This document shows positions 9,504 through 18,478 of a stretch of 64,000 bases of DNA, piece after piece; position 1 is the first letter of the stretch, and every line of letters begins with the position of its first letter. A model generated the notes under the pieces. It worked only from the letters and a program-made list of their open reading frames with translations, was not told the origin of the DNA and did not search any database. The stretch covers positions 124,001 to 188,000 of the forward strand of contig NZ_BAUJ01000004.1 of assembly GCF_000496695.1 (NCBI RefSeq). Direction: 5' to 3'. The stretch comes from Vibrio halioticoli NBRC 102217 (GTDB lineage: Bacteria; Pseudomonadota; Gammaproteobacteria; Enterobacterales; Vibrionaceae). The translations under genes were made by a program, and so were the position numbers.

Positions 9504-11870
9504 ATGAAGAAGTTTTCACTATTTATTATCACGCCCATTATTTTGGTTGTGTTAGCGGTCATAGCATTATTGGTGTTTGTCGACCCAAATCAGTTTAAAC
9601 CTATGCTTGTTGACCAAGCCAAGAAACAAACCAACCTCGATTTGGTGATTGAAGGAGACATAGGTTGGCAATTTTTTCCTTCTATTGGCTTCTCTCTAGG
9701 CAAAACAACACTAAGCAACCCTGAAGGCTTTAGTTCGCAAAACATGGTTAAGGTTGACGAAGTAGGGCTAGATATTTCGGTTCTTCCTTTACTTAGCAAA
9801 GAGTTGCAAGTGGGGAATGTGACATTAAGTGGGGCGCACATCTATATCGAAACTCTCGCCGATGGTAGCAGCAACTTAGATGCTCTAACGGCAAGCTCCA
9901 ACTCTGTTGAACCATCTCCTGAATCGACTCCCTCTCAAGACACTGTCACTGAAAACTCTTCACAACAAACACCTTCTAATCAAACAGCCGACAATACTGC
10001 AAACTCTTGGGCTATCTCGGTGAAAGGCGTCAATATTAAAGACGCGCTTCTTGAAATTAAAGACCAACGAAGCAACCTCTACACCAAGCTCGAAAATGTG
10101 AACCTGAAAGTGGCAAGCTTTAAGTTTGGGCAATGGACGCCAATTAGCTTTAGTTTTTCAGGGGTAAATAACCAACAGCAATTCTCAGTATCGGGTAAAG
10201 CCAATGCCAAAACGGATGCGGATTTTGTTGATTACCAAGTCAAAGATATTGAGGTTAACGGGAATTTCTCGCAACCTGATTTAAACGTGGCCAGTTTCAA
10301 GCTCAACGTGGATCAATTTAAACTCGATACTTGGTCTGATATTTCACTACTGGCCGAAGGTCAAGCAGCGGGTAATGAATTTGATATCACCAGCACCACC
10401 AAAGCACTGCTACAAAGCGACTTATCTACTTTTGCCATTAAGAGTTTTGCACTCGGCACGCCATTAAAAGGCAAAGATCTAAATTTAGCATCGATTAAGG
10501 TAGGTGTGTCCTCATTTAGATTAGGTGAGGTTGGCGCTTTCCAAGTGGCTGTTAAAGGACGTGCATCGGATTTAGACGCCAATTTAATGGTGATGGGGAA
10601 CCTGCTGGTTGATAAAAATATTGGAAAAGTCAACGTAGATACATTGACAGTAAAAGGCAAAGTCGCCGGTGATGCACTACCTCAAAACCCAATTTTAGTG
10701 GCTATTGAATCGGATGTTGAATTTGATCTGATTAAAAATAAATTGTCTCTATTATGGCAAAAACTGGCGTTTAACCAATTGCAATTTGACGGTACTACCA
10801 GTGTTGAGCTGACCGCTATCCCTAAGGTGCGCTTTAAATTGCACAGCCCTGAGATTAATGTGGACGAGTGGACGGGTTCGGCAACAGATGATACGGCTGA
10901 GAGTAAAACAGCAGTAGCTTCATCATCTGCATCACAAAACGAGGCAGTAACGGATGCCAGTGAACCTGATCTGTCGGTATTAAAAACGTTAGACGTTGCC
11001 GGTAGTATCAAAATTGATAAGCTCCAAGCTAGCAATGCCAAACTGCAAAATGCTTTTGCTGATATTGCTATTAAAGAAGGCATCCTTAATTTACGCTCGC
11101 TAAAAGCGAATCTTTATCAAGGCAGTATTCAAGCTAAAGCGGTAGTGAATGCCAAGCAAGCGGTAGCCAGTTACGATATAGATGCGGCGGTTAAAAACGT
11201 CAAGGTAGGCCCATTGCTGGTGGATGTGGCAGATAATAATACCTTAGAAGGAACGGGTAATATTAATCTTGACCTTAATGGCAAAAGTTTAATTCCAGAT
11301 GAGTTGAAAAAACACTTAGTGGGTACAGTGAAAGTGAAGTTTGCCGATGGTGCGATTAACGGTATTAACGTTGCACAAATCATCCGTACTAACTACGCAA
11401 AATTCAAAGGCGAAAAAGTACCGCCTGAAACTGAACCTAAAAAAACTGATTTTAGTTCAATGGACGCATCGGTGAAATTAAATAAAGGCGTCGCGACATT
11501 ATCAAATGTAGCCGTAGCATCGCCATTATTGCGTATTAAGGCTACGGGTAATGCTAACTACCTAAGCGAAACTATGGACATCTTATCCAAAACTTCTATT
11601 GTCGGTTCATTAGAAGGGCAAGGTGGTGGCAGTATTGATGATCTTGCTGATGTGACGATTCCTTTGCGTCTGCAAGGCAGTTGGACCGATCCTAAAGTGA
11701 GCTTAGATTTAGCCGCGTTGCAAAAACAAGAATTGGAACGCAATAAGAAAAAACTGGAAGAGAAAGCGAAGAAAGAAGCTGAACGTGGTTTGAAAAAACT
11801 GTTTGGTGACAATGCTGATAACAATGAAACCAAGAAAATGGCAGATTCACTGCTGAAAAAATTATTCTAG
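9504..11870 (+). CDS. AsmA-family inner-membrane-anchored protein
   Basis: 788 residues. There is one N-terminal transmembrane anchor (residues about 5-26), then the AsmA domain (starting DPNQFKPMLVDQAKKQT), Ser/Thr/Gln-rich linkers near residues 130-165 and 455-490, and the conserved C-terminal half with the AsmA_2-type segment. AsmA-like proteins are large periplasmic repeating-groove proteins linked to outer-membrane biogenesis and phospholipid transport. The C-terminus is a charged Lys/Glu helix. The upstream SD is AGGGAAGAG. The gene stands alone after the udk terminator and is followed 11 bases later by the racemase gene, with which it may be cotranscribed. Confidence 0.88.
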   Translation: MKKFSLFIITPIILVVLAVIALLVFVDPNQFKPMLVDQAKKQTNLDLVIEGDIGWQFFPSIGFSLGKTTLSNPEGFSSQNMVKVDEVGLDISVLPLLSKELQVGNVTLSGAHIYIETLADGSSNLDALTASSNSVEPSPESTPSQDTVTENSSQQTPSNQTADNTANSWAISVKGVNIKDALLEIKDQRSNLYTKLENVNLKVASFKFGQWTPISFSFSGVNNQQQFSVSGKANAKTDADFVDYQVKDIEVNGNFSQPDLNVASFKLNVDQFKLDTWSDISLLAEGQAAGNEFDITSTTKALLQSDLSTFAIKSFALGTPLKGKDLNLASIKVGVSSFRLGEVGAFQVAVKGRASDLDANLMVMGNLLVDKNIGKVNVDTLTVKGKVAGDALPQNPILVAIESDVEFDLIKNKLSLLWQKLAFNQLQFDGTTSVELTAIPKVRFKLHSPEINVDEWTGSATDDTAESKTAVASSSASQNEAVTDASEPDLSVLKTLDVAGSIKIDKLQASNAKLQNAFADIAIKEGILNLRSLKANLYQGSIQAKAVVNAKQAVASYDIDAAVKNVKVGPLLVDVADNNTLEGTGNINLDLNGKSLIPDELKKHLVGTVKVKFADGAINGINVAQIIRTNYAKFKGEKVPPETEPKKTDFSSMDASVKLNKGVATLSNVAVASPLLRIKATGNANYLSETMDILSKTSIVGSLEGQGGGSIDDLADVTIPLRLQGSWTDPKVSLDLAALQKQELERNKKKLEEKAKKEAERGLKKLFGDNADNNETKKMADSLLKKLF

Positions 11871-11881
11871 GTGAGGCAAGC

Positions 11882-12571
11882 ATGAGAACGTTAGGATTAA
11901 TTGGTGGGATGAGTTGGGAGTCAACTCAAACCTACTACCAACGGCTTAACACTCAGGTAAAACAGCGTTTGGGTGGGCTCAACTCAGCCAAGTTGGTGTT
12001 GTTTAGTGTCAACTTTGCGCAAATAGAAGAATTGCAACGTCAAGGTGACTGGGATGCAGCGGCTAAGATACTGTCGCGAGCGGCGCTTTCTTTACAAGCT
12101 GCCGGGGCTGAGGCGATTGTCATTTGCACGAATACCATGCACAAAGTTGCTCCAGAGATAGAGCAGGTAGTCTCTATTCCAGTGCTACATATTGCTGATG
12201 CGACGGCTAAAGAGCTGCAAAGTCATCATATTCAGCAAGTGGCTTTGCTTGGTACGGCTTTTACCATGGAGCAAGATTTCTATAAACAGAGATTGATTGA
12301 GCAAGGCATTTCGGTATCCATACCTACACAGAGCCAACGAGCCGATGTGCACCGCATTATTTATGATGAATTATGCCAAGGTAAAATTTTGCCAGAGTCT
12401 CGACATGCCTTTGTCGATATTATTGCAGATTTAAAGGCTAAAGGTGCGCAAGGGGTGATTTTAGGGTGTACTGAAATTGGGTTATTGATCAATAGCGATG
12501 ATACCGATGTTCCTTTATTTGATACGACGATAATTCATGCTCAATCGGCAGTTGATTGGGCGTTGTCCTAG
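11882..12571 (+). CDS. Aspartate/glutamate racemase family protein (YgeA-like)
   Basis: 229 residues. It contains the family start GLIGGMSWEST and both catalytic-type cysteines: Cys82 in ICTNTMH and Cys196 in GCTEIGLL. This is a PLP-independent two-base racemase fold. E. coli YgeA, with this pattern, racemises several amino acids (for example homoserine), so the exact substrate here is open. The gene starts 11 bases after asmA, with a GGTGAGG sequence upstream. Confidence 0.88.
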   Translation: MRTLGLIGGMSWESTQTYYQRLNTQVKQRLGGLNSAKLVLFSVNFAQIEELQRQGDWDAAAKILSRAALSLQAAGAEAIVICTNTMHKVAPEIEQVVSIPVLHIADATAKELQSHHIQQVALLGTAFTMEQDFYKQRLIEQGISVSIPTQSQRADVHRIIYDELCQGKILPESRHAFVDIIADLKAKGAQGVILGCTEIGLLINSDDTDVPLFDTTIIHAQSAVDWALS

Positions 12572-12589
12572 AGATCTTACTCAAGCCAA

Positions 12590-12625
12590 TACAAAAACAG
12601 AGGCTGCTCTTTAGCGGCCTCTATT
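12590..12625. terminator. Terminator between the racemase gene and btuR
   Basis: AGAGGCTGC (12599-12607), loop TCTTTA, GCGGCCTCT (12614-12622). The A-rich left flank gives a good U-tract for the minus-strand gene btuR; the plus-strand T-tract is weaker. Confidence 0.8.
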
Positions 12626-12638
12626 TATATTTAGCGTC

Positions 12639-13235
12639 CTACCAATCAACACCTTTACGTGCTTTTATCCCAGATTCAAAAGCGTGTTTTACATTACGCA
12701 CTTCTGACACGGTATCGGCAAGTTCAATAATCGAGCGATGTGCGGCGCGTCCGGTGACGATAACCGATTGGTGGCTCGGTCTTTCTTTAAATGCTGTGAG
12801 TACTTCTTCAAGGTCGATATAGTCATAGGTGACCATATAGGTCAGTTCGTCTAATAGAACCACATCTAGGCTAGGGTCTTGCAGCATCTTTTTGCATTCT
12901 TGCCAAACTTCTTGCGCTGCAATAGTGTCAGCTTGTTTATTTTGAGTTTCCCAAGTAAAGCCTGTAGCCATAACGTGGAAAGCCACTCCAAGCTTCTCTA
13001 GAAGGTTACGCTCACCATTGTCCCAAGTTCCCTTGATAAACTGCGCCACGCCACATTTAAAACCGTGACCCACAGCGCGCGCAACAGTGCCAAACCCTGA
13101 GGTTGATTTGCCTTTGCCATTCCCTGTAATGACCAGTAATAGTCCTTTTTCTTCTACCGCACTGGCGATTTTCTCATCCACTTTTTGTTTGAGCTTCTGT
13201 TGACGCTGCTGATGACGATCCTGTTCTTGAGTCAT
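12639..13235 (-). CDS. btuR: Cob(I)alamin adenosyltransferase (CobO/BtuR type)
   Basis: 198 residues. The P-loop GNGKGKSTS (38-46) and the DELTYMV and VIVTGRAAH segments are diagnostic of the CobA/CobO/BtuR family, which adds the 5'-deoxyadenosyl group to corrinoids using ATP. No de novo cobalamin genes are nearby, so salvage of imported corrinoid is the likely role. The N-terminal 30 residues are highly charged, as in E. coli BtuR. Confidence 0.93.
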   Translation of the reverse strand: MTQEQDRHQQRQQKLKQKVDEKIASAVEEKGLLLVITGNGKGKSTSGFGTVARAVGHGFKCGVAQFIKGTWDNGERNLLEKLGVAFHVMATGFTWETQNKQADTIAAQEVWQECKKMLQDPSLDVVLLDELTYMVTYDYIDLEEVLTAFKERPSHQSVIVTGRAAHRSIIELADTVSEVRNVKHAFESGIKARKGVDW

Positions 13236-13379
13236 TGCCGTTCCCTTTATATCCCTGACAGAAGACTATGATAAACACAGTTTGCCTAAGACAGAAAGGA
13301 TTGATTGCGTATCATCATTCATTTTACTGTACAAATAATAAACGGATTGAATCGTTAGCTGCTATGAAACTAATCTCTC

Positions 13380-13412
13380 TTAGTATTTAAAGCGAGACGC
13401 TTTAAATACTAA
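13380..13412. repeat. Perfect 14-bp inverted repeat with 5-base loop
   Basis: TTAGTATTTAAAGC, loop GAGAC, GCTTTAAATACTAA. It lies between two divergent gene starts and has no adjacent U-tract, so it is not an obvious terminator. It may be an operator, a cruciform or the 3' end of an unannotated RNA. Confidence 0.75.
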
Positions 13413-13598
13413 CTGTCCCTTTTCATATCATAAGTATAAAGTTATTAAATCGTGATTGTTTTGAAGGGTGAATATTGATTAATTGTTTGTTAATGGTTTT
13501 GTTTGAGTTGCGTTTTCTGGGTATTTACTTATGCAAAACTAGAAACTAATCACGAACGTAACAAAATGTAATCTTATTCTGCATAAATGTGTCTAAGA

Positions 13599-13640
13599 TT
13601 GATTTGAATCCCTATAAAAATAATCAAGCTCTGGTAATTT
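13599..13640 (+). promoter_or_regulatory. Candidate FNR-like site and promoter of the DcuC gene
   Basis: TTGATTTGAATCCC (13599-13612) matches 8 of 10 defined positions of TTGAT-N4-ATCAA. If centred at -41.5, the start would fall near 13647, and TAATTT at 13635-13640 is suitably placed as a -10. E. coli dcuC is FNR-activated, but this is only a pattern match. Confidence 0.3.
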
Positions 13641-13678
13641 AATCGGCATAATTTCCATATTATATAGGGTTTACTAAT

Positions 13679-15046
13679 ATGCTAGAGCTCCTTATTGGGC
13701 TAATAATTACCATCATTGTTGGTTATTTTATCATCAAAGGTTATCGTGCAGCTGGGGTATTGCTCACTGCAGGGATATGCTTACTCTTACTTACTGGTTT
13801 CTTAGGGCACACAGTATTACCGGCTAAAGTCGCATCAACCGGAAATACATTTACTGATGCTCTTGAGTTCGTGAAATATATGCTTCAGTACCGTGGCGGC
13901 GGCTTAGGCTTACAAATTATGTTGTTATGTGGTTTTGCTTCTTACATGACTCATATTGGCGCCAACAATGTGGTAGTGAAACAATTTTCCAAACCTCTTT
14001 CAGTCATCAAATCACCTTATATTTTGTTGGTTGCCGCTTATATTGTGGCCTGTTTAATGTCGTTGGCAGTGAGCTCAGCAACAGGACTGGGCGTGCTATT
14101 AATGGCAACGCTATTTCCTATGATGACAGCAATGGGGATTTCACGCCCTGCGGCTGTAGCCGTGTGTGCTTCTCCTGCCGCTATTATCTTGTCGCCAACT
14201 TCAGGTGATGTGGTTGTGGCTGCCGCTAAATCGAACATGCCTTTAGATGTGTTTGCCTTTAACACGGTATTACCAGTTTCGTTTTGCGCCATTATCGTTA
14301 TGGCAGCTGCGGCATTCTTCTGGAATAAATATCTGGATAAAAAAGAAAATACGCCAATGGAAAAAGTCGATCTTTCAGAAATGAAAGTAGATGCTCCAGC
14401 GTTTTATGCGTTATTGCCGTTCTTGCCTATCTTTGGCGTGTTTATATTTAACGGCCGCACTATCCCTGGCTTAACCCTTGATATTTACACTATCGTGGTA
14501 TTGTCTATCTTCATTGGCGCTTTGGTTCACTACGTGACTAAACGCTTTGATGGCAAACAAGCTCTGGAAGATCTTGAATCATGTTATGCGGGTATGGCAG
14601 ATGCATTCAAAGGCGTGGTTATGCTTTTGGTCGCGGCGGGCGTATTTGCGCAAGGCTTAATGTCTATCGGCGCTATTGACCACCTTATTCACCTAGCCGA
14701 CCACGCAGGTGCCGGCGCAATTGCGTTGATGCTATTGCTTACTGGTCTAACTGTTGCGGCGGCTATCGCAACGGGTTCTGGTAACGCGCCTTTCTATGCG
14801 TTTGTTGAACTTGCACCAGCGTTAGCAGCAAAAATGGGCGTAAACCCTGCGTTTCTTATCATCCCAATGTTGCAAGCGTCTAACCTAGGTCGCACAATTT
14901 CACCAGTTTCTGGCGTTATCGTAGCCACTTCTGGTATGGGTAAAATCAGTCCGTTTGAAGTGGTAAAACGGACCAGTGTGCCTGTTTTATGTGGCTTAGC
15001 GACGGTGATTATCGGCACGATTTACCTAGTTCCAATGACGCTTTAA
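13679..15046 (+). CDS. DcuC-family C4-dicarboxylate transporter
   Basis: 455 residues, a polytopic inner-membrane protein with about 12 hydrophobic segments. The segments ASPAAIILSPTSGDVVVAA and GSGNAPFYAFVELAP match the DcuC/ArsB-NhaD-type transporters. E. coli DcuC exchanges fumarate and succinate under anaerobiosis. Here it is followed by an M20 peptidase, which suggests that the substrate may be an amide or N-acyl derivative of a dicarboxylic amino acid rather than a plain C4 acid; that is inference. No clear SD is visible before the ATG (TTTACTAATATG). Confidence 0.85.
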   Translation: MLELLIGLIITIIVGYFIIKGYRAAGVLLTAGICLLLLTGFLGHTVLPAKVASTGNTFTDALEFVKYMLQYRGGGLGLQIMLLCGFASYMTHIGANNVVVKQFSKPLSVIKSPYILLVAAYIVACLMSLAVSSATGLGVLLMATLFPMMTAMGISRPAAVAVCASPAAIILSPTSGDVVVAAAKSNMPLDVFAFNTVLPVSFCAIIVMAAAAFFWNKYLDKKENTPMEKVDLSEMKVDAPAFYALLPFLPIFGVFIFNGRTIPGLTLDIYTIVVLSIFIGALVHYVTKRFDGKQALEDLESCYAGMADAFKGVVMLLVAAGVFAQGLMSIGAIDHLIHLADHAGAGAIALMLLLTGLTVAAAIATGSGNAPFYAFVELAPALAAKMGVNPAFLIIPMLQASNLGRTISPVSGVIVATSGMGKISPFEVVKRTSVPVLCGLATVIIGTIYLVPMTL

Positions 15047-15067
15047 TAAGCAAACTGAGTCATTAAC

Positions 15068-15096
15068 AAAAGCTCTCATTCTGTGAGAGCTTTTTT
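15068..15096 (+). terminator. Intrinsic terminator between the transporter and the M20 peptidase
   Basis: AAAAGCTCTCA, loop TTCTG, TGAGAGC followed by six Ts. The T-run ends 10 bases before the start of the next gene, so read-through must occur if the two form an operon. It would act as an attenuating terminator. Confidence 0.85.
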
Positions 15097-15106
15097 GAGG
15101 TGTAAC

Positions 15107-16231
15107 ATGACAACTTCTGTAAATATAGAAACCTATATCGAGCAATTATCTAGCTTGGTGAACATTGATTGTGGCAGTCATAATCCGCAAGGCATCGCTA
15201 AGGTTGCTGATGTTTTAACGCCAATGTTTGAAAGCATTGGCTTTCATGTACAAAGACATACCGTACATAAAGATGCTGGTCCGTGCTTAGAAATTACCAA
15301 TAAACCGAATGCACAGCATTATGACGTCATGCTGTGTGGACACATGGATACGGTCTTTCCTGATGGCACAGTCGCGAAGCGTCCTTTAACTCGTGATGAT
15401 GAAAAGATTTATGGGCCGGGTGTGACGGACATGAAGTCAGGCATTTTGAGTGCATGGTACGCATTGCAGATGATGTCTGATGAGCAAAAACAAAAGCTTG
15501 CCATTGTGGTTGCATTGAACAGTGATGAGGAAATTGGTTCACGTTATTCGCGTTCTTGGGTGGAATCGTTAGCGGTTAAAAGCACTCGTGTATTAGTGTG
15601 TGAAGCTTCTCGCGCCAATGGCAACTTGATTCGTTCTCGTAAAGGGAATGCTAAGTACGAGTTGACCTTTAATGGTGTGGCTTCGCATGCCGGTTCTGCA
15701 CTACAAGATGGCGTGTCGGCGATTTATGAACTCAGTCATTGGTCATTGGCGATTAAAGATATGGTCAATCTTGAGACAGGCACTACCATGAACGTTGGCA
15801 CTATCAAAGGTGGTATTGCGGTAAATGTGGTGCCTGACTTTGCACAAGCCATTGTGGATTTGCGTTTTTGGAACAACGAAGAAGCGCAAGCGATTCATCA
15901 TAAGCTAGAGCAAATGGCGCAATCGCCGTTTGAAGCGGGCGCTAGCGTAGAAGTGAAACGTCTAGGCTTTAAGCCGGCGATGATTCCAACCGAAGCTACG
16001 GAAGCGTTGATTGCTTTGGTTAGCGCTGAGGCCGATAAACTAGACCTAGTGTATGCGTGGGAAAATGCCGGCGGTGGATCAGACGGTAACTTTACCGCAA
16101 ATATGGGCATCCCTACATTAGACGGTTTTGGGCCATCAGGCGCAGGGCTTCACTCTGATAAAGAATATCTATTGATCGACACCATTGTGCCACGTCTGCA
16201 ATTATTGGTGAATGTGCTCAATCAGCTTTAA
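15107..16231 (+). CDS. M20-family metallopeptidase (carboxypeptidase G2-like)
   Basis: 374 residues. The metal ligands and catalytic residues are visible: LCGHMDTVFPDG (His and catalytic Asp), the bridging Asp in GVTDMKSG, catalytic Glu in NSDEEIGS, and the final His in GAGLHSDKE. A dimerisation (lid) domain starts near GNAKYELTFNGVASHAG. The closest pattern is glutamate carboxypeptidase (CPDG2), which removes C-terminal Glu/Asp from N-acyl conjugates. The start at 15107 follows GAGGTG. There is no signal peptide, so it acts in the cytoplasm, fitting hydrolysis of a compound imported by the upstream transporter. Confidence 0.85.
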   Translation: MTTSVNIETYIEQLSSLVNIDCGSHNPQGIAKVADVLTPMFESIGFHVQRHTVHKDAGPCLEITNKPNAQHYDVMLCGHMDTVFPDGTVAKRPLTRDDEKIYGPGVTDMKSGILSAWYALQMMSDEQKQKLAIVVALNSDEEIGSRYSRSWVESLAVKSTRVLVCEASRANGNLIRSRKGNAKYELTFNGVASHAGSALQDGVSAIYELSHWSLAIKDMVNLETGTTMNVGTIKGGIAVNVVPDFAQAIVDLRFWNNEEAQAIHHKLEQMAQSPFEAGASVEVKRLGFKPAMIPTEATEALIALVSAEADKLDLVYAWENAGGGSDGNFTANMGIPTLDGFGPSGAGLHSDKEYLLIDTIVPRLQLLVNVLNQL

Positions 16232-16257
16232 CTACGTTTAAACTGCTAGCTAATAAA

Positions 16258-16300
16258 ACAGCCTCTTACACTGTGCAAGTGTAAGAGGCTGTTGTGTTTT
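16258..16300. terminator. Bidirectional terminator
   Basis: ACAGCCTCTTACACT, loop GTGCA, AGTGTAAGAGGCTGT, with T-rich sequence to the right and an A-rich left flank. It separates the convergent M20 peptidase and alkene reductase genes. Confidence 0.9.
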
Positions 16301-16316
16301 TATCGCGTTAAGGACG

Positions 16317-17414
16317 TTACTCGCTAAGAGTCCGGTAGTCCGTTAAGCCTTTCTCATCGCCGCCAAACAGGGTATTTGGATCGTGCTGAGCCCACTGCGC
16401 GCCAGCTTTGATACGTTGTGGAAGATCAGGGTTAGCAATAAATGGTCGACCAAAGCCAATCATATCGGCTAGACCTTCTTCAATGGCTGCGTCACCACTT
16501 TCTGCTTTGTAACGGCCCGCGTAAATTAAAGTATTTTTAAATGCTTTACGCAGCGCAATTTTAAATTCTTTCGGCGTGTCAGGAGCATCATCCCAATCCA
16601 CTTCAGCAATATGTAGATAAGTAATATTGTGCGAGTCGAGCAGTTTTGCCGCTTCGGTATAAGTGTGCTCAGGGTTCGCATCTACAGTGCCGTTTAGAGT
16701 TGTTAGCGGTGCAAGACGTACACCAACGCGCTCTGCGCCAACAGCATCTACAAGAGTTGCGACTACTTCATCCAGAAAACGTAGACGATTTTCAAGGCTG
16801 CCACCGTATTCATCCGTGCGGTTATTGGATTCTGAATCGATGAACTGATTGATAAGGTAGCCATTTGCTGCGTGCAATTCAACGCCATCAAAGCCGGCTT
16901 CAAGTGCGTTTAACGCCGCTTGATGAAACTCTTTAACGACAGCTTTAATGTCGCTGGTGGTCATTTCACGAGGTTCAACTACATCGACAAAGCCCGGTTC
17001 GTCTGTACCGTTGTCGATAAATACTTTGACGTTTTCCGCTTTGATGGCAGAAGAAGAAACAGGTTGCTCGCCACCGATGTTGTCAGGGTGAGTAACACGA
17101 CCTACATGCCAAAGCTGAGCGAACATAGCGCCGCCTTGTGCATGCACTGCATCCGTTACTTTTTTCCAGCCAGCGATTTGCTCAGGGCTGTAGATACCCG
17201 GCGTCCAAGCGTAGCCTTTGCCCATAGGTGAGATTTGCGTACCTTCAGAGATAATAAGACCTGCTTGCGCTCGCTGAGCGTAATAGGTTGCCATCATATC
17301 GTTTGCTACATCGCCCGGTTGTGAGGCTCTAGAGCGAGTCATAGGAGGCATAACAATGCGATTTTTTAGGGAGAGATTGCCAAGCTTGATCGGTTGGAAT
17401 AGTGCTGAACTCAT
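16317..17414 (-). CDS. Alkene reductase, old yellow enzyme family (NemA-like)
   Basis: 365 residues, an FMN-binding TIM barrel. Landmarks are the N-terminal LFQPIKLGNLSLKNRIVMPP with MTRSRA, the substrate His/Asn pair in ELHAANGYLINQF, and the C-terminal phosphate-binding segments IYAGRY and DMIGFGRPFIANPDL. Members such as E. coli NemA reduce N-ethylmaleimide, nitroesters and other electrophilic alkenes with NADPH. No NemR-type regulator gene is adjacent. The ATG is preceded by AAGGGTTTCCT. Confidence 0.93.
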   Translation of the reverse strand: MSSALFQPIKLGNLSLKNRIVMPPMTRSRASQPGDVANDMMATYYAQRAQAGLIISEGTQISPMGKGYAWTPGIYSPEQIAGWKKVTDAVHAQGGAMFAQLWHVGRVTHPDNIGGEQPVSSSAIKAENVKVFIDNGTDEPGFVDVVEPREMTTSDIKAVVKEFHQAALNALEAGFDGVELHAANGYLINQFIDSESNNRTDEYGGSLENRLRFLDEVVATLVDAVGAERVGVRLAPLTTLNGTVDANPEHTYTEAAKLLDSHNITYLHIAEVDWDDAPDTPKEFKIALRKAFKNTLIYAGRYKAESGDAAIEEGLADMIGFGRPFIANPDLPQRIKAGAQWAQHDPNTLFGGDEKGLTDYRTLSE

Positions 17415-17557
17415 AGGAAACCCTTAACGGTATCTGGAAACTGAGTTCAGACTATCAGCCCTGCCTATTACGATAAAGTACAAAACAAACAAAATAGTTT
17501 TACGTGTTTGACAATAATCGTTAGTAGACAGGGGGTAGGTGACTATAAAGCGAATAT

Positions 17558-18145
17558 TTAACCTAAATAGCTTTCGATGCCATTTAAGAACATTTGTACC
17601 GCAATCATAAGCAGTAACATACCCATTAAACGTTCTACCGCTTGCAAGCCTTTCTCGCCCACAATACGTTCAAACAGTTCAGAGAACATAAGAATAACCG
17701 CAGAAGCTAACCAAGCCGCAACCAAAGCTAATGACCAATCAAACATACGAGTTGGGTCTTTATGGGCCAGTAAGATTAAAGTCGCAATAATAGAAGGGCC
17801 GGCCATTAAAGGAATAGCCAAAGGCACGATAAGCGGCTCTTCGCCTGCACCTAAACTCGCGCCAAGTCCACCTTCTGGTGGGAAGATCATTTTCAAACTG
17901 ATTAAAAATAAAATGATAGCCCCAGAAATAGACACCGCTTCTTTATTTAAACTTAAGAAGGTCAAAATATTGTCACCTGCAAACAGGAACAACAGCATGA
18001 CCAATAAAGCAATGACCAACTCACGAATTAAAACAATGCGACGTCGTTTTTTATCAACGTGTTTTAATAAAGAGCTAAAAATAGGCAAGTTACCCATAGG
18101 GTCCATGATAAGAAAAAGCATGACCGCAGCAGATATAGTATCCAT
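17558..18145 (-). CDS. MarC-family integral membrane protein (YhgN-like)
   Basis: 195 residues with about six transmembrane segments. The start MDTISAAVMLFLIMDPMGNL and motif PLAIPLMAGPSIIAT match the MarC/UPF0056 family (YhgN group). The function is not established; MarC was once wrongly linked to multiple antibiotic resistance. The start was moved to the ATG at 18145, preceded by AGGACATCGA, 10 codons inside the longest frame. Confidence 0.88.
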   Translation of the reverse strand: MDTISAAVMLFLIMDPMGNLPIFSSLLKHVDKKRRRIVLIRELVIALLVMLLFLFAGDNILTFLSLNKEAVSISGAIILFLISLKMIFPPEGGLGASLGAGEEPLIVPLAIPLMAGPSIIATLILLAHKDPTRMFDWSLALVAAWLASAVILMFSELFERIVGEKGLQAVERLMGMLLLMIAVQMFLNGIESYLG

Positions 18146-18402
18146 TCGATGTCCTGAAAAGTTAGGTGAACCCATGAGAGGTCGTGATTATGAAACAGGA
18201 AGTCACTCTCTGTACAGCACAATCAGTGACTATTTATCAATATGTCATCTAATTCTTGAAATTGAGTGAATATTGAAAATCAGGTATCTAATGAAATGAG
18301 ATATTGAATAGACCGTTTTATGTATACTTCGCACAAAAATAAGCCAACTGGTTTACTAAAAGATTGTCGCTAACAACAAGCTATGATAAAAAGACTGCCC
18401 GC

Positions 18403-18478
18403 GTCCCCTTAGTTCAGCTGGATAGAACAAGGACCTCCTAAGTCTTAGACACAGGTTCGAATCCTGTAGGGGACGCCA
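18403..18478 (+). tRNA. tRNA-Arg (anticodon CCT)
   Basis: A 76-base cloverleaf: acceptor GTCCCCT/AGGGGAC, D-arm GTTC/GAAC, anticodon stem AGGAC/GTCTT with loop CTCCTAA (CCT at 18437-18439), T-arm ACAGG-TTCGAAT-CCTGT, discriminator G and encoded CCA. It reads AGG codons. It closely resembles E. coli tRNA-Arg(CCU). Such tRNA genes are common integration sites, and the accessory region begins here. Confidence 0.95.

Larger units (their letters stand above)
13236..13678. other. 443-base divergent intergenic region btuR / dcuC-like
   Basis: No ORF is supported. It contains a perfect 14-bp inverted repeat (13380-13412) and, nearer to the transporter, a candidate FNR-like site with a promoter (13599-13640). 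Confidence 0.6.

Noticed and set aside
17577..18269. Long open frame opposite the MarC-family gene
   Set aside because: The minus strand encodes a clear six-helix MarC protein; this frame is its antisense shadow with Lys/Ser-rich composition.
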